Shown here in pieces: positions 11,760 to 23,032 of a stretch of 64,000 nt of DNA. Position numbers and translations under genes: made by a program. The DNA lies in contig CM070723.1 in the NCBI GenBank assembly GCA_036346275.1, positions 46,826,743 through 46,890,742 on the forward strand, read 5' to 3'. The notes beneath the pieces were generated by a model that did not search any database, had not been told where the DNA came from, and saw only the letters and a program-made list of their open reading frames with translations. The first letter of the stretch is position 1. Each line of letters opens with the position of its first letter. The DNA is from Otatea glauca (Eukaryota > Streptophyta > Magnoliopsida > Poales > Poaceae).

Positions 11760-12165
11760 GGATCTACTGGGGCGGGGCGGCGGGCCGTCGGGCGGGGAGG
11801 GCGTCTGGGCGAGGTGGGCGTCGGGGAGGAGGCGTCAGCGGTGGGCGGGCGACGGCCGTCGGGTGGCGGGCGGGACGGAGGGGCGTTGGGGTGGGCGGCG
11901 GGAGGTCGAGCGGCGGAGCGGGCGGAGCGCGGGCGACGGAGGGCGGGCGGGCGGGAGGGCGTTCGGCGGCAGGGCGCAGAGCGCGCGTGGACGGGCGGTG
12001 GGCGTTAGTGGGGCGGCGGAGGTCGAGCGGCGGGCGGGCGGGCGGCGGGCGACGGAGGCGGCGGGCGGGCGCTGGGCGCGTCGACGGGCGCTGAGGCGTT
12101 GGGGTGGGGCGGCAGGAGGTGAGCGGCGGGGCAGGGCGGGAGCTAGGGTTAAGGAAAGATGTCTG
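11760..12165 (-). other. GC-rich low-complexity leader of CACTA A ORF1
   Basis: This block is extremely G/C-rich with short GGGCGG/GGCGGGC-type repeats on the plus strand. The overlapping long open frames in three registers (Gly/Arg-rich) are compositional artefacts. Element B has an equally GC-rich block (about 30240-30600) in the same place, between the internal array and ORF1, so it probably forms the 5' untranslated leader. Confidence 0.5.
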
Positions 12166-12210
12166 CGCGCGCGAATCGAGTCATCTTGCGGGAATAAAAT
12201 GGGGACGAAG

Positions 12211-12764
12211 TATTAGTATCGCTTTTTTTCGAAAACTGATACTGATATTAGTCATCAGTGTCACTTCACATAAAAAAACCGACACTGATGTTAGTTATTA
12301 GTATCGCTTCACATAAAAAACCGACACTGATAGTAGTCATCAGTATCGCTTCACATAAAAAACCGACACTAATGGTAGTCATTAGTATCGCTTCACATAA
12401 AAAATCGACACTGATGTTAGTTATTAGTATCGGTTCACATAAAAAACCCGACACTGATGTTTCCATATCCGTATCGCGTTTCTAAATAAAACCGACACTG
12501 ATGCTCAATATCGTTATCGCTTTTTTTGTAATAAAACTGACACTGATGTTTGTCATCAGTATCGCTTCACATAAAAAACCGACACTGATGTTAGTCATTA
12601 GTATCGCTTCACATAAAAAAACCGACACTGATCTTAGTCATTAGTATCGCTTCACATAAAAAACCGACACTGATGCTTCAATATCCGTATCGGGTTTTTA
12701 AAGAAAACTGATTCTGATAGATCATTATCTCAATCGGTTCTCAGGAAAAACCGACACTGATGTA
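12211..12764. repeat. Internal repeat array of CACTA A
   Basis: Roughly fifteen units of the form AGTATCGCTTCACATAAAA followed by ACCGACACTGATG repeat at about 45 bp. The last units (12700-12764) mix in the terminal-array motif AATCGGTTCTC. The array sits upstream (minus strand) of the GC-rich leader and ORF1, as in element B. The open frames at 12258-12485 are simply the repeat translated. Confidence 0.75.
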
Positions 12765-13297
12765 GTTCATTGCACTATTGCCTTTCCAGACAAACCATGG
12801 AGTATAGATTTTTAGAATTAGATCAAAGAGTGAAAAACTTTTGCAAATATCATTGGAATTATTTGAAATTTTCCAGAAATATACTTTGAGATACTACAAA
12901 TCTTTTCCAAAAAGAATTTTACAAAAAAGAGTTAGCATTGAAAAAAGATGCCAAAATTCACTTTCTAGGCATGAATTTTCCTTAAATAGTTGAAAAGTCA
13001 AAACTTTCTCAAATGAAGTCCAAGTTTTTGAAAATTTCCAAAAATGATTTCATATAGCTTAGCCTCATTTCTGTGTCTTAGAATTATATAGATTGTACAT
13101 CACATCGAGACTACACATCGTCAAATGGAATTTTCTTTCACAACATATGGCACAAAGTGCAGGCATAAAAAGAAATTGCATTTCCATCAAAGCCTCCAAC
13201 AACAATTCACCATGGATTTTTACCTTGAAAGCATTGCAAACTATTTTACATACATAATACAACACTGAGATTAACAACAAACATTATAATAGTCCAT
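12765..13297 (-). other. 3' flank of CACTA A transposase gene
   Basis: AT-rich sequence without recognisable coding content lies between the internal array and the end of the transposase gene. It is probably 3' untranslated region and spacer. Confidence 0.4.
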
Positions 13298-16200
13298 TTA
13301 TTTACAATACTGCCGTTCATGATGATCTACTCGCATGTAATTGGCTCCATGTGTGTCGTCATACCCGCTAAGACAAGCCCCATCTGCAAATGAAGGTATC
13401 TCATCGAATTGGTTATACTCTTCTTCATCTACAACATCTTCAACTCCTACGATCTGTCTCTTGCCATGAAGAACGACGTGCCACCTCGGATTGGATGGAT
13501 CATACACGTAGAAGACTTGATTTGTTTGCTTCGCAAGGACGAACGGGTCATCTTTGTAGGCGAGTCTACTGAGATTCACAATAGTAAAGCCTCTCTTGTC
13601 GACCTTCACTCCATGTGGAAGTCGTACCCACTTACATCGGAACAAGGGAACTTGGTATATTCCGTAATCGAGCTCCCAAATTTCTTCGATCAACCCATAG
13701 TAGGAGTTCATTGTGGTTAGGGAGACTCTTTTCGAGTGATGATAATCGGAGAAAGCATTTATGCTCACACCACTATTTTGGACAGTACTCTTGGCATCTT
13801 GACTCTTAGTGTAAAAGGTGTAACTATTAATATCATATCCCTGCCATGTCTTTACATTAAATCTTGGTCCATCAGCCAACCATTTTACATTCTCACTAAA
13901 GGAGACCTCCGCTTTTTCTTTGAACCATGTGACAAATCGATCATTGTGTTCTTGTGCGATGGAAAGCTTATCTATTTGTGGATTCTCTTCCCGTAATATC
14001 AACTTATGCTGCTCGATGTATGGACGAACTTCTGCGCTGTTCTGCAAGACTATCAAATGTGCCTTGCAATACATATCAAACCTCGGACTCATTAGTTTGG
14101 ACCCAACGGTTCCTTTACCAGCAAGTCTGCCCTCATGACGAGATACAGGAACACCAATTGCTTATCTTTTACCTAGGTAGTCCACGCAGAACTCAATAAC
14201 CTCTTCAGTCCTATAACCTTCAATAATACTACCCTCAGGCTTCGACCGATTCCTCACGTAGGGGCTTCGACCGATTCCTCACGTAGGACTTTAAAATACC
14301 TATGTACCTCTCGAACGGATACATGTAACGTAGGAAAGTGGGTCCACATATCTTAATCTCTCTGACAAGGTGAACAACAAGGTGGACCATTACGTCGAAG
14401 AACGACAGTGAGAAATGCATCTCAAGCTGACACAGAGTCTGCACCACCTCACTCTGTAAGTTGTCTAGCACATCAGGGTCAATAACTTTGCAGGAGATCG
14501 CATTGAAGAAAAAACACAGCTTCGTGATTGCCAACCTGACATCCTCTGGCAGAATATTTTGGATTGCAACTGGGAGCATTTGGGTCATCAAGACATGGCA
14601 GTCGTGAGACTTCATGCCCAACAACTTCAAATCATCCATGGACACAAGCTTCTTAATGTTTGTGGAGTAGCCAGATGGAACTTTAATACCTTGGAGACAT
14701 TTGCGAGATCTTCTTTCTCCTTCTTGGGCAGGTGTAGCATGCTGTGGGGATGTACGGACCTTTTCCATCCTCCTCTATCACGCAAGCCTTGGCTTTGATT
14801 CCTATGTAGGCCATGTCACGGCAGTATTCACACCATCCTTGGTCTTCCCGGTATGTTCAGCGGGATGCCAACCAAATTATCGCAGACATTCTTCTCAACA
14901 TGCATGACATCAATACAATGTCGGACATCTAACTCCTTCGATGCGGTAAGTCCCAAAATATTGACCTCTTCTTCCAAATTGTCCTTGGATGAGCAGTTCG
15001 GCTCTTTCCGTCTTGAACATCGATATCCTCTACACGTGAATATACTTGCCTTCCACTCATAGGCTGCGATGCGAGCGAACTTCCCTCTTCCCATCAAATT
15101 TATCATCCATCTTACGGTATCGATGACTTCGGTAGAAACCTCGGTGACCCATATACAGCTTTTTTGGAATTCGGCGACCATAGACTCTCAGCCTCCTCTT
15201 CACAAATAGGACACGCTTTGACTCCTTTCGTACTGTAACCCGCCAAATTACCAAGGGCCAGGAAATCATTTATGGTGCAAAATACCATAGCCCGTAGGGT
15301 CAAATGCTCTCTTTTGTACGCATCCCACACCACGACCCCCTCATTCCACAATTTTACCAAGTCCTCGATCAGTGTTGCAAGGTACACATTAATATCATTT
15401 CCCGGCTGTTTGGGTCCCGAGATTAGTAATAACATCATAATATCATGATATACTTCCGCTTCATACACAACCAAGGAGGGAGGTTGTAGATACATAACAG
15501 AACTAGCCAGGTGCTGTGACGACTGCTCATGTTACCAAATGGATTCATTCCGTCGGTACTCAACCCAAATCTTATGTTCCTCATTTCGGCACCAAAATCC
15601 TCATGTTTTCAATCAATGTTTCTCCATTGAGCCGAATCAGCAGGGTGTCTCAACTTGCCATCTTCCTTTCTAGACTCATAATGCCAACGCAACAATTTTG
15701 CCTCTCTGGGATTTGCAAACAACCGCTCCAGACGGGGAATGATGGGCAAGTACCACAATACCTTGGTCGGTGCACTTTTATTGACCACTTCACCGTCGTT
15801 GCCCCGACTCTTACGCTTCTTGTCGTTACGCTTCTCCTTTTGTTTGTACCGGGGCACACCACAAACTAGACACACGTGCAGCTCCTGATGTGCGTTATGG
15901 TACAAGATGCAATCATTCGGACATGCATGTATCATTTATATTTCCATTCCCATGGGACATAGTAGCTTCTTCGCTTCATAAATGCTTGTTGGCAACACGT
16001 TTCCCTCTGGAAGGAGATCCGATAGAAGAACTAGAAGTGCATTGAAACTTGTATCTGTCCAACGGTGTTTTGCCTTCAGTTCGAACAATGCAAGGACCGA
16101 ACCCAACTTGGTGTATTCCGCTTTGCAACCTGTGAACAGCGGTTTGGCATCATCTTCCATCAAGCTTCTAAACTTTTCAAACTCTCTTTCCGTGTAATTA

Positions 16201-16551
16201 CCCTCCACATCCCGCAACATTTGCTCCAAATTATCCTCCTCAAACATATCAAGCTGTAACTCGTCATCTGGTTCCACTGTGTCTTCGTTGCATACCGGAA
16301 GGGTACAACCTGCCTCCCTGTGATGGATCCAACATGTGTAATTCCTCAAGAAGCCACATCGAAACAGGTGGTTCTCAATTTGAGCTGAGTTGTTAAATCT
16401 CCTCATATTGGTGCAATCAATGCAAGGACAATATATGAAGTTTACACCCCTCCTCACCATGTCCTCTTCTGCAATTTTTTTGAACTCCTTAACACCCTCG
16501 AAATTCAAAGACTCGACGGCTTTTCTGATACATCCATTCCTCTCGGTCCAT
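13298..16551 (-). pseudogene. TNP2-type CACTA transposase, element A
   Basis: The start is ATG at 16551-16549 (MDREEWMYQ), matching the start in element B. Order on the minus strand: transposase-associated zinc segment with NFIYCPCIDC; an acidic linker; HACPNDCILYHN and a CxxC segment; DGMNPFG (near 15560); CIDVMHVEKNVCD (about 14930-14890), both hallmark motifs of Transposase_21; a DUF4218-like region with LLGMKSHDCHVLMTQMLP; and a DUF4216-like end with EEIWELDYGIYQVPLFRCKW, finishing at 13298. Breaks: one extra base near 16527, a TAA at 15938-15936 just before the Cys segment, and a 25-bp tandem duplication at 14239-14288. It would have cut at CACTA ends in the nucleus; it is no longer functional. 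Confidence 0.85.
14239..14288 (-). repeat. 25-bp tandem duplication inside transposase
   Basis: GCTTCGACCGATTCCTCACG recurs at a 25-bp period (14239-14263, 14264-14288). The length is not a multiple of three, so it shifts the reading frame. Element B has a single copy at the equivalent place. Confidence 0.8.
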
Positions 16552-17615
16552 CTGCAATTAAATTTCGCACAATAAATTAAGGAAAAACTAGAGCGACAAC
16601 TAGCTAGCTATTTTGTAACAGCCTAAAAATTAATAAAATAAATAAATAACTGAACTAAAAATCTTTTGTGTATTATTTCTAAAATTTATGAATTTTCTGG
16701 ATTTATTGGATACTCTTTTGGCTTTTCTTTAATACAAGAAAGTGAAATAAAGAATATAGTAAACTCGTAAAAGTAAAAAGTAAACATGCCAAGTCAACAA
16801 AAATTTACCAAAGTCATAACAAAAATCTAAGGGCTCTCCACAGCCAGTTTAAGTCGGTGGAAGAGCTGGGTTAATTAAAATAATATTTAATCAAAGTAAA
16901 TTTTGTGAAAAGAAAATCAGGGTAAATTGGTAAACGAATTGTGTGGAATTCTCAGGAAGTTCTCCTGGATCAAGCATTTTACCCTGCCAAGATCAACAAT
17001 GTAAACTTCCAGTAAAAATATCAAGAATTTACTAATTAATTTTATAATTTTAAAATTCAAAAACAGTGAATAAATAAATTGGAAAATAGTAATGTCAGAC
17101 TTATTAAAAATTAAATATTAATAAATAAACTCTGAAAATTTTACATAAGGTGTAGAATACAATTTCAGACTCTTGCAAAAAAATTTAAAAAATATGAACT
17201 TAAGTTCAATTGTAAATTAAATGAAAAACAGAATTAACAAAACAGCAACAGCCGCATTGTCAGAATTATTTAAAATTTTAAATGAATCATAAAATGGTGA
17301 AAATTTTACAGGAGTCTAATAATTTCATTTCCGACTTAGATAAAAATTTTCAGAAAATCAAAGTTCAAATGTCGGTTCGAACTGTTGAAGAAACACCGTT
17401 CTGTCCCGAGCCTTCGACCGAGTTCTTTTCTTGCTCTCACTGACTTGTGGGCCCGGCATGTCAGTCAGCCAAGCATGTTGGCTCCCACTGCCATCTGGCC
17501 CCCGCGTGGCAGCCTCTCACCCGCGTCTTCTTCTCCTCCTCTCTGCTCTCTCTCGCGCCGACGCAGCCGCCTCGATCTTTCTCGCCGCCCTATGCGCTCA
17601 TCCGAGCTGTTCTCC

Positions 17616-17623
17616 TATAAAAG
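17616..17623 (+). promoter_or_regulatory. TATA box of LTR 16614-20594
   Basis: TATAAAAG lies within a C/T-rich GC-rich stretch about 1.0 kb from the LTR start, the same relative place as in related LTRs. Confidence 0.6.
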
Positions 17624-18971
17624 CCCTCATCTCGTCGCAGCCGACCCAGCTGTTCTCCTATGCAACCCATTCCGCTGCTCGTTCTCCCGTCTTCTCCATC
17701 TCCGGCAAACCCTGAAAAAGGGGAAAACCGCCGTTTTGCCGCCTCACTCGATTTCACTCCGAGCCATCCTCGTCGAAGCCTCCTGGCATCACCAGGAGCT
17801 CATCCCAAGCCTTGCTTGAAGCCCTTCGTCGCCGACGAGTCACCGCGCCCTGCTTTTTCTTTCGCCGCCACCGCGCACAGTGAGAACCCTCTTCCGCCAC
17901 TCATTCCTCGAACCAAAGCCAGAAATGAGATCCTTAAGGCTCACTGATGCTCGTAGAAGTGATCTTCAAGCTCAGGGAGGCTTAGTTCGCCGGAACGCCG
18001 GTCAGTCGTGGATTTCGTCGCCCCTTGCCGGTGGAACCACCCTTCCCGGCCATCTCCGGTCGCCGCGCCACCGCCCACGTATGCGCACGGGTCCACTGGT
18101 GCTGGTGGTGGAACCGTTCCGCCGCCGCGGTGCTGGTTCGCCGGCGGTGAGCTCGGCCATCGCTGCCCCTGCGCTGGGTCACCGCCAAGCGGGCCCAACC
18201 TATCAGCCGCTCGTGCCAACCGCTGAGCTGCGTCACTGCCATGCGGGCTCGGCCTGTCAGTTGCTTGCGCGAGCCGTGCCGCTGCCAAGTAGGCCCCGCC
18301 TATCAGCGTCACCATCACGCAGCCGCGCGGGCCCGCGTGTCAGCCGCGCTACGCGTGCGCAAGTCACTGCCAAATGGATCCCGGTTGTCAGCGTCTCAAC
18401 CCGGCTGAGCAAGAAAAGGGAAAGCGCACTTTCCAGTGAAAGCGTACTTTTTGTTTTCAGCATATTTCCGATTTTCAGTATTTTTCAAAACCTAGAGTAT
18501 TCAAACTTGAATATCTTTTGAACTAACTGTCCAAATTTGATAAAATAAATTTATAAATTCATCTAAAATCATGTAGATTCAGAATATGTAAAAATATTTC
18601 TGAATTGAATTTATTTGAATTTTGAATTCAAATTCAAAGTAAGAGTTAGAAATATGTCATAAATGGAAAATTTTGCAAATGACCACCAAATTTAGTAAAA
18701 TAAATTTTGTTAGATTACTTGTAACCTCAGGAACCAGAATATATAAAAATACTTACGGTTTGTTATAAGAAAAATTTTAAGTTAATAAATATGTGGTAAA
18801 ATAATGCAATAATGATTCAAATAGATTAAATCTTTAAATTGCAAATAAAAACAAATAATTCATGTAACCACTTCTGAATTGTGAAGTTATTTCATTTGAC
18901 TATTTCCATCTAATTTCTTTTTCGCCCTATTGAAATTTGGTATTTGTTATATGTTGTCATACGACGTGTAG

Positions 18972-20345
18972 AACCCGACGAATCTGGTACATTCGACGAT
19001 CAAGAGTTCGAAGTCGAGGATAATCAACAAGGCAAGCAATCCCCTTTGATCATATTGAACCCAGTTTTATAAATGTTTTTATTAAACGTTTTACTGCATA
19101 CTTTATTTTTATTAAAGTCTGCTATTTTATGGAAACTGGTAGTTGTACCTGTAGTTTTATAGAACTTCCTTGATAAGTGTGGATTTATGAACCTTGAAAA
19201 CCCTAGAACGACATAGACATTATTTTATGTCAATATAGGTCACTTACACTTAGCGTTATGCTTATCCATGCTTAAAGCAACATAAAACTTGCCATTATTA
19301 AAATTGTGGGATATGACATTTAAATGGGTATGACCATTTTTGTGGTTGGTATTTTGGTTGGAAAATAAAAATAAAACAATGGTTTAGATACGGGCAATTA
19401 TTGGCAATAGCCGGGTGTGCATCTCTTTGCACGTAGTGTAGGGGGAGATTATTGCCCGTGTCGGATTAAGGACCGAACTATGGGTTGTTTTCGGGCCAAG
19501 AATTATCATACAACCACAAGTGCTGGTATGGGACAGCTCTAACTTATTAAGTTATTTAAAACTAGCTTTGCACTTGGAAGGCCGGAGTAGTACAAGCTGT
19601 TTCTTAATGAATTGCTCGACGGGACGTCCACACTGAGATGATCATGGATTAAACGTCTACCAATATAACGGTGTACGCCATACTGTGGGTAGTTCCATCA
19701 TTTCTATGCTCTGAGTTCTTACGCCACAGAATTGGTTTATCGTCACCGTGCTGGTGCAAAGTTAGGATTAAATAATGTAACAGTTATAACATGACTCTCT
19801 GTGGCACACCAAAGGAAGTGTGCAAATATCGATTGCTCAAAGAGTCAGTCATGTCTTGTGGGTAAAGCTGTATACCTCTGCAGAGTGTAAAACTAATCGA
19901 TTAGCCGCGTCCGCGGTAATGGACACTTGGTAAAGTCATCACATAGTTAGCAGTTTTGTTATCTTCATAAAATGCGGTTTCTACCGTGTGTTGGAAATTT
20001 CTACTGTGCGACAGTGGAAATGGTTACTTGGATATGGTCATTTTACCCAGGTGTGAGATTTCATTTACTCGTACTTATATGCTGTCAATTTATTCAATCT
20101 GCTTTTAAAGTAAGTTTTGTTGCAATCTATTATTCTGTACTTACATTTCAAACTGGCTTTCTGCAAATTAACCTTAATAGCCTTCCATTGAAATGACCTG
20201 CATGTATTTTAGGAATTGCAAAAGTCTTGCGAGTACGTAAGTACTCAACTTGCCTATGTTGATGTTTTTAGGTGAAGAATCAGATTACCCCGACGATTCA
20301 TACGTTGATGCAGGATACAGGGAATTTAACTATGAATTTTTATAA
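18972..20345 (+). CDS. LTR-encoded acidic mini-ORF, two exons
   Basis: Exon 1 (about 18972-19031) follows ACGACGTGTAG and encodes an acidic stretch with DDQEFEVEDNQQ, then CAAG|GCAAGC. Exon 2 (20272-20345) follows GATGTTTTTAG and encodes EESDYPDDSYVDAG and a TAA stop. The phase-1 join gives an uninterrupted frame. The same design is seen in five other LTR copies. The product is unknown. Confidence 0.42.
19388..19924 (+). promoter_or_regulatory. Conserved stem-loop block in LTR (copy 2)
   Basis: The outer stem pairs 19388-19398 with 19451-19461. SL1 is GCACAC, CAAAGGAA, GTGTGC (19804-19823). SL2 is CTAATCGATTAG (19893-19904). SL3 is GTCC, GCGGTAAT, GGAC (19909-19924). Compared with copy 1, both arms of SL1 and of the outer stem have changed together. 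Confidence 0.62.
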
Positions 20346-20597
20346 GGTTTTCCCTTGTCAGTTGCCTGTGGGACAATGGGTTAAAAGGCATACTACAAGA
20401 AGTTGTCTCCACTGCAGTATTACTTTTGGTATTGTAAAAATAATATGTAACTCTGTTTTCGCTATGTAATAAAGTTTATGTATGACTGTGATATCAATTT
20501 GTATTTGTGCGTTCTAGCTACTGATCATGGGACTAGTACTGTATGCACATGGTATCCATTTTTGGTATTTATTATCAAAAATGGGGGCCTTACAAGT

Positions 20598-20610
20598 TGG
20601 TATCAGAGCC
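20598..20610 (+). other. Primer-binding site (initiator Met tRNA)
   Basis: TGGTATCAGAGCC lies three bases after the LTR end. It is complementary to the 3' end of plant initiator methionine tRNA, the usual primer for reverse transcription in this class. Confidence 0.85.
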
Positions 20611-20873
20611 ATGCTGACTGTAGTAAGACCTTAGGTAGAATGGGAGTAAATAAAACTTAAAACTTGAAATTAGGATCCAAACAGATTAAAATATTGAATT
20701 AGGACATCTTACCTGTCTATTCTTTATATGCATGAAACTTCTCTTTTGGTTATGCGTATATTTGTTAATAACTCTTTTCTGTTTTTAAATTTCTGCTAGA
20801 ATCTTTTCTTCCAAAAAATTTCTTTATTGTCTTACATTTAATCAGGAATGCTAATTCCTTGTTAAATGTGCAG

Positions 20874-21482
20874 ATGGGCGGATACACCCCATGCTATACA
20901 TCCACTCACCGGGAGAATTCCGGCATGATGGGATTTCTTGCTCATCTGCTGAAGTTCGCCCATTTTCCTGAAAATCCACAATATATAGTATTCCACGCGG
21001 CAGTTAGTTCTGTCTCCGTGGAATACATAGTCAGGGTGGACATCCCTACCCGAGATGAGGACAGCGAAGAATTTTTATCTTTTGAGGGTCCCGGTTCTTC
21101 CCTTATGATGGCTATGAACGAAGCTGCCTATATAGCTGTTGTCAGTTTACGCCACACCCTACCCAAACTGGCAGTCGCTTATAGGAGGGTTCCATCCCGG
21201 CCACCAGGTGGGGAGAATTTTTATATGGATGCCACTGGGTTACAAAACCTCACATTATGTAACCTAGTGGGATTCATAAATGCCTCTGATCAGTATTGCC
21301 GACAGGCAATAACTGGATACAGGGAGGCACATCGCCGCATAGCATTCTTGGAGAATGCTATTGCCCCCTATGTTGCCAGAGGCATTGTACCCCGTTCAGT
21401 TCTGGGAAAGTCCCTCAGACGCCCGCGCCCGACGACACAAGAGTACCATCGAGGTGTCGCCAGGCGAGGATGTCGGTTATAG
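20874..21482 (+). CDS. Extra leader ORF of gypsy element, unknown function
   Basis: This 202-residue frame starts at ATG 20874, right after a CAG that could be a splice acceptor, and ends with TAG at 21482. It lies between the primer-binding site and a gag stub. No known domain is recognised. Visible features are a hydrophobic N-terminal third, an EYIVRVDIPTRDEDSEEF segment, then FEGPGSSLMMAMNEAAYIAV and a basic C-terminus. Similar extra ORFs upstream of gag are known in grass gypsy elements (recall, not searched). It has no internal stop, so it is either recent or under selection while the element was active. Confidence 0.5.
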   Translation: MGGYTPCYTSTHRENSGMMGFLAHLLKFAHFPENPQYIVFHAAVSSVSVEYIVRVDIPTRDEDSEEFLSFEGPGSSLMMAMNEAAYIAVVSLRHTLPKLAVAYRRVPSRPPGGENFYMDATGLQNLTLCNLVGFINASDQYCRQAITGYREAHRRIAFLENAIAPYVARGIVPRSVLGKSLRRPRPTTQEYHRGVARRGCRL

Positions 21483-22071
21483 GGAGTCACCCCAGATTAC
21501 CCAGTATCCAGGTGGATCCTCATAGTTTTCCTCCGCGGCGTCCTCAGAGGCCGCAGGAGCGTCACTGTCAGGAGACTCCTTTTCCTCTCGACGCCGAGAG
21601 TACTAGTCGTAGGGATAGTAATAGTCCATGAGTAGACTAGGTGATGGTTAGAAAATGAGTAGGGTTAGAAATGACTTTTGCTGCCTTTCTTTATGTAGTA
21701 GTTGTTCAAAATAATGTTATGTTTTGTTGTGAATATTATGAGTTGAAATAAAGTTCTTGTTTAATGTTGTTTTGTGTGCTTTTGGTTCCTACTCGTAAAT
21801 ATTTAACTTTCAGTTAATATTTTTACGATGTTGTGATCCTTAATAATAGTAATCAACTTGTGAATAATAATTTTGAAACATGCTCCTAAAATAAATGGTA
21901 ACATTTGGGATTAAAATTAAATCAGATCTTATCTGTTAATTCATTGGTAATCTTGTTCCAGATGCCTGTCACCTGGTCTTTGAATGAGATTTTGAGAGTG
22001 AGGAAACCCCGAAAACTCACCCTCAGCGAGTGACTTCGGCCACTCCGGCCCAGCCTAATCCAGTCCATCCG
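21483..22071 (+). other. Spacer between leader ORF and gag stub
   Basis: AT-rich sequence of the retroelement internal region with no supported gene. The last part (from about 21961) is GC-richer and contains short open frames that run into the gag-like stub. Confidence 0.4.
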
Positions 22072-22200
22072 ATGGCCGCTAGAGGTTCTTCATCGCGACG
22101 TCCAAGCCGTCGAGATTCTCCGCCCCCGCAAGTCCAAGAAGAAGTCCAGAAGGCCAATTGCCTGGAAAACATCGTGCCTGGAGCAGTTCAGGCTGTGTGA
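22072..22200 (+). pseudogene. Truncated gag N-terminus
   Basis: ATG at 22072 opens a 42-residue Ser/Arg/Pro-rich frame (MAARGSSSRRPSRRDS) ending at TGA 22198-22200. The composition is typical of gag N-termini of plant gypsy elements. Capsid, zinc knuckle and pol are missing: the retroelement is cut off near here and other sequence follows. Confidence 0.4.
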
Positions 22201-22564
22201 ACACGTGCAAGTGCGAAGACGAGAGGGAGGGGTGGGACGATCGAGTTAAATCTCATTCCATCTTAGCTATTCGAGCCAGATCCAACGAATCAGGTTCTCT
22301 GAAAGAGAACGGATGATCACCACCAACTCCTAATTAGAAGTAGTAGAGATAGAGAAAATGTTGACTCGGTTGAAATCATCACATAGTCGACCCCGTGGAC
22401 TATGATTACATAAGTATATGTACGTCTCCCAGGCATACGTACATGCATGGATGTTTCGAGCCCAATTTTGACGGCCAGAGGTGGTGGAACTTTTTTTAGG
22501 AAGCTACGAGCTTTTCATTCATTTAAAGCATGATCAGTGCTTCAGTGCTTTTCCTCTCAATACA

Positions 22565-22671
22565 AGTTGCACAAATCTTAAAATAAGTGACTGAGTAAGT
22601 AATCACCATCTACCATTTGAGTAAGTAATCACTATCTACCATTCATTCATGCTTTAATATTTTGTGCAACT
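22565..22671. repeat. Small inverted repeat with 26-bp tandem duplication
   Basis: AGTTGCACAAA (22565-22575) is complementary to TTTGTGCAACT (22661-22671). Between them a 26-bp unit starting GAGTAAGTAATCAC is present twice in tandem (22593-22618, 22619-22644) with two differences. Confidence 0.6.
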
Positions 22672-22759
22672 GTCAAAAAAAAAAACATGGAAACACCTCT
22701 TTTAAAGCATTCATGTGTTGAGTTGCTCTTGGCGAGGCTCCTCACGTTCAAGTATGTTT

Positions 22760-23032
22760 AGGTCTTGTGTTCGGGTTTTTGCTTTTAGTTTAAAAGCTAA
22801 AGGCAAAAGAGTAAATAAGTGGGTGATTTTTAAAGCTTTTTAAATAACCATAGGTCTCTATATAATTAAAAGTTAAAAATTGAGGGGTATTTTTATATCA
22901 ATGCTATTGAAGTTAGGATAAAATTATCCAACTCTACCACGTATAAAACGGACTATTTTTAAACTATTTAAGCCAAAACACAGGGTTTAAACTATAAACC
23001 AAAAGATCTAAAACTAAACAAACGTGTGGCCT
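22760..23032. mobile_element. MITE-like element (possibly hAT type)
   Basis: An AT-rich stretch has imperfect inverted ends: AGGTCTTGTGTTCGG on the left and AACAAACGTGTGGCCT on the right. Such ends resemble grass hAT-like MITEs. There is no coding sequence and a clear 8-bp target duplication is not visible, so the class is uncertain. Confidence 0.4.

Larger units (their letters stand above)
5358..16613 (-). mobile_element. CACTA (En/Spm) element A, 5'-truncated
   Basis: Read on the minus strand it has a TNP2-type transposase gene (16551-13298), an internal repeat array (12764-12211), a GC-rich leader (about 12165-11760), a leader intron with a captured host gene fragment, an ORF1/Ulp1 gene (9508-6271) and a subterminal repeat array (6033-5371). 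The left end, CAATACAGAATTG at 5358, may be a decayed CACTACAAGAATT terminus. The other end is missing: the LTR starting at 16614 begins 62 bp beyond the transposase start, and no array or terminus is found further right. The gene order matches element B (25089-36155) exactly. The genes have stops and frameshifts, so A is dead. Confidence 0.82.
16614..20594 (+). mobile_element. 5' LTR of a gypsy element, 3981 bp
   Basis: It starts TGTAACAGCC and ends GGGGGCCTTACA, followed after three bases by a primer-binding site. A TATA box is at 17616-17623. It shares many conserved blocks with LTRs 494-5077, 37305-41469, 44429-48666 and 54336-57267. It inserted into or truncated CACTA A. The matching 3' LTR is not in the window, so no target duplication can be checked. 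Confidence 0.85.

Noticed and set aside
11588..12301. Long Gly/Arg-rich frames in three registers
   Set aside because: Produced by extreme GC low-complexity sequence; no domain, and wrong strand for the CACTA gene.
12258..12485. Repetitive open frame with IASHKKPTL-like repeats, on both strands
   Set aside because: It is simply the 45-bp array unit translated; the array is non-coding.
20598..20610. tRNA-Met-like sequence
   Set aside because: Only the 3' complementary 13 bases are present, right after an LTR; it is a primer-binding site, not a tRNA gene.
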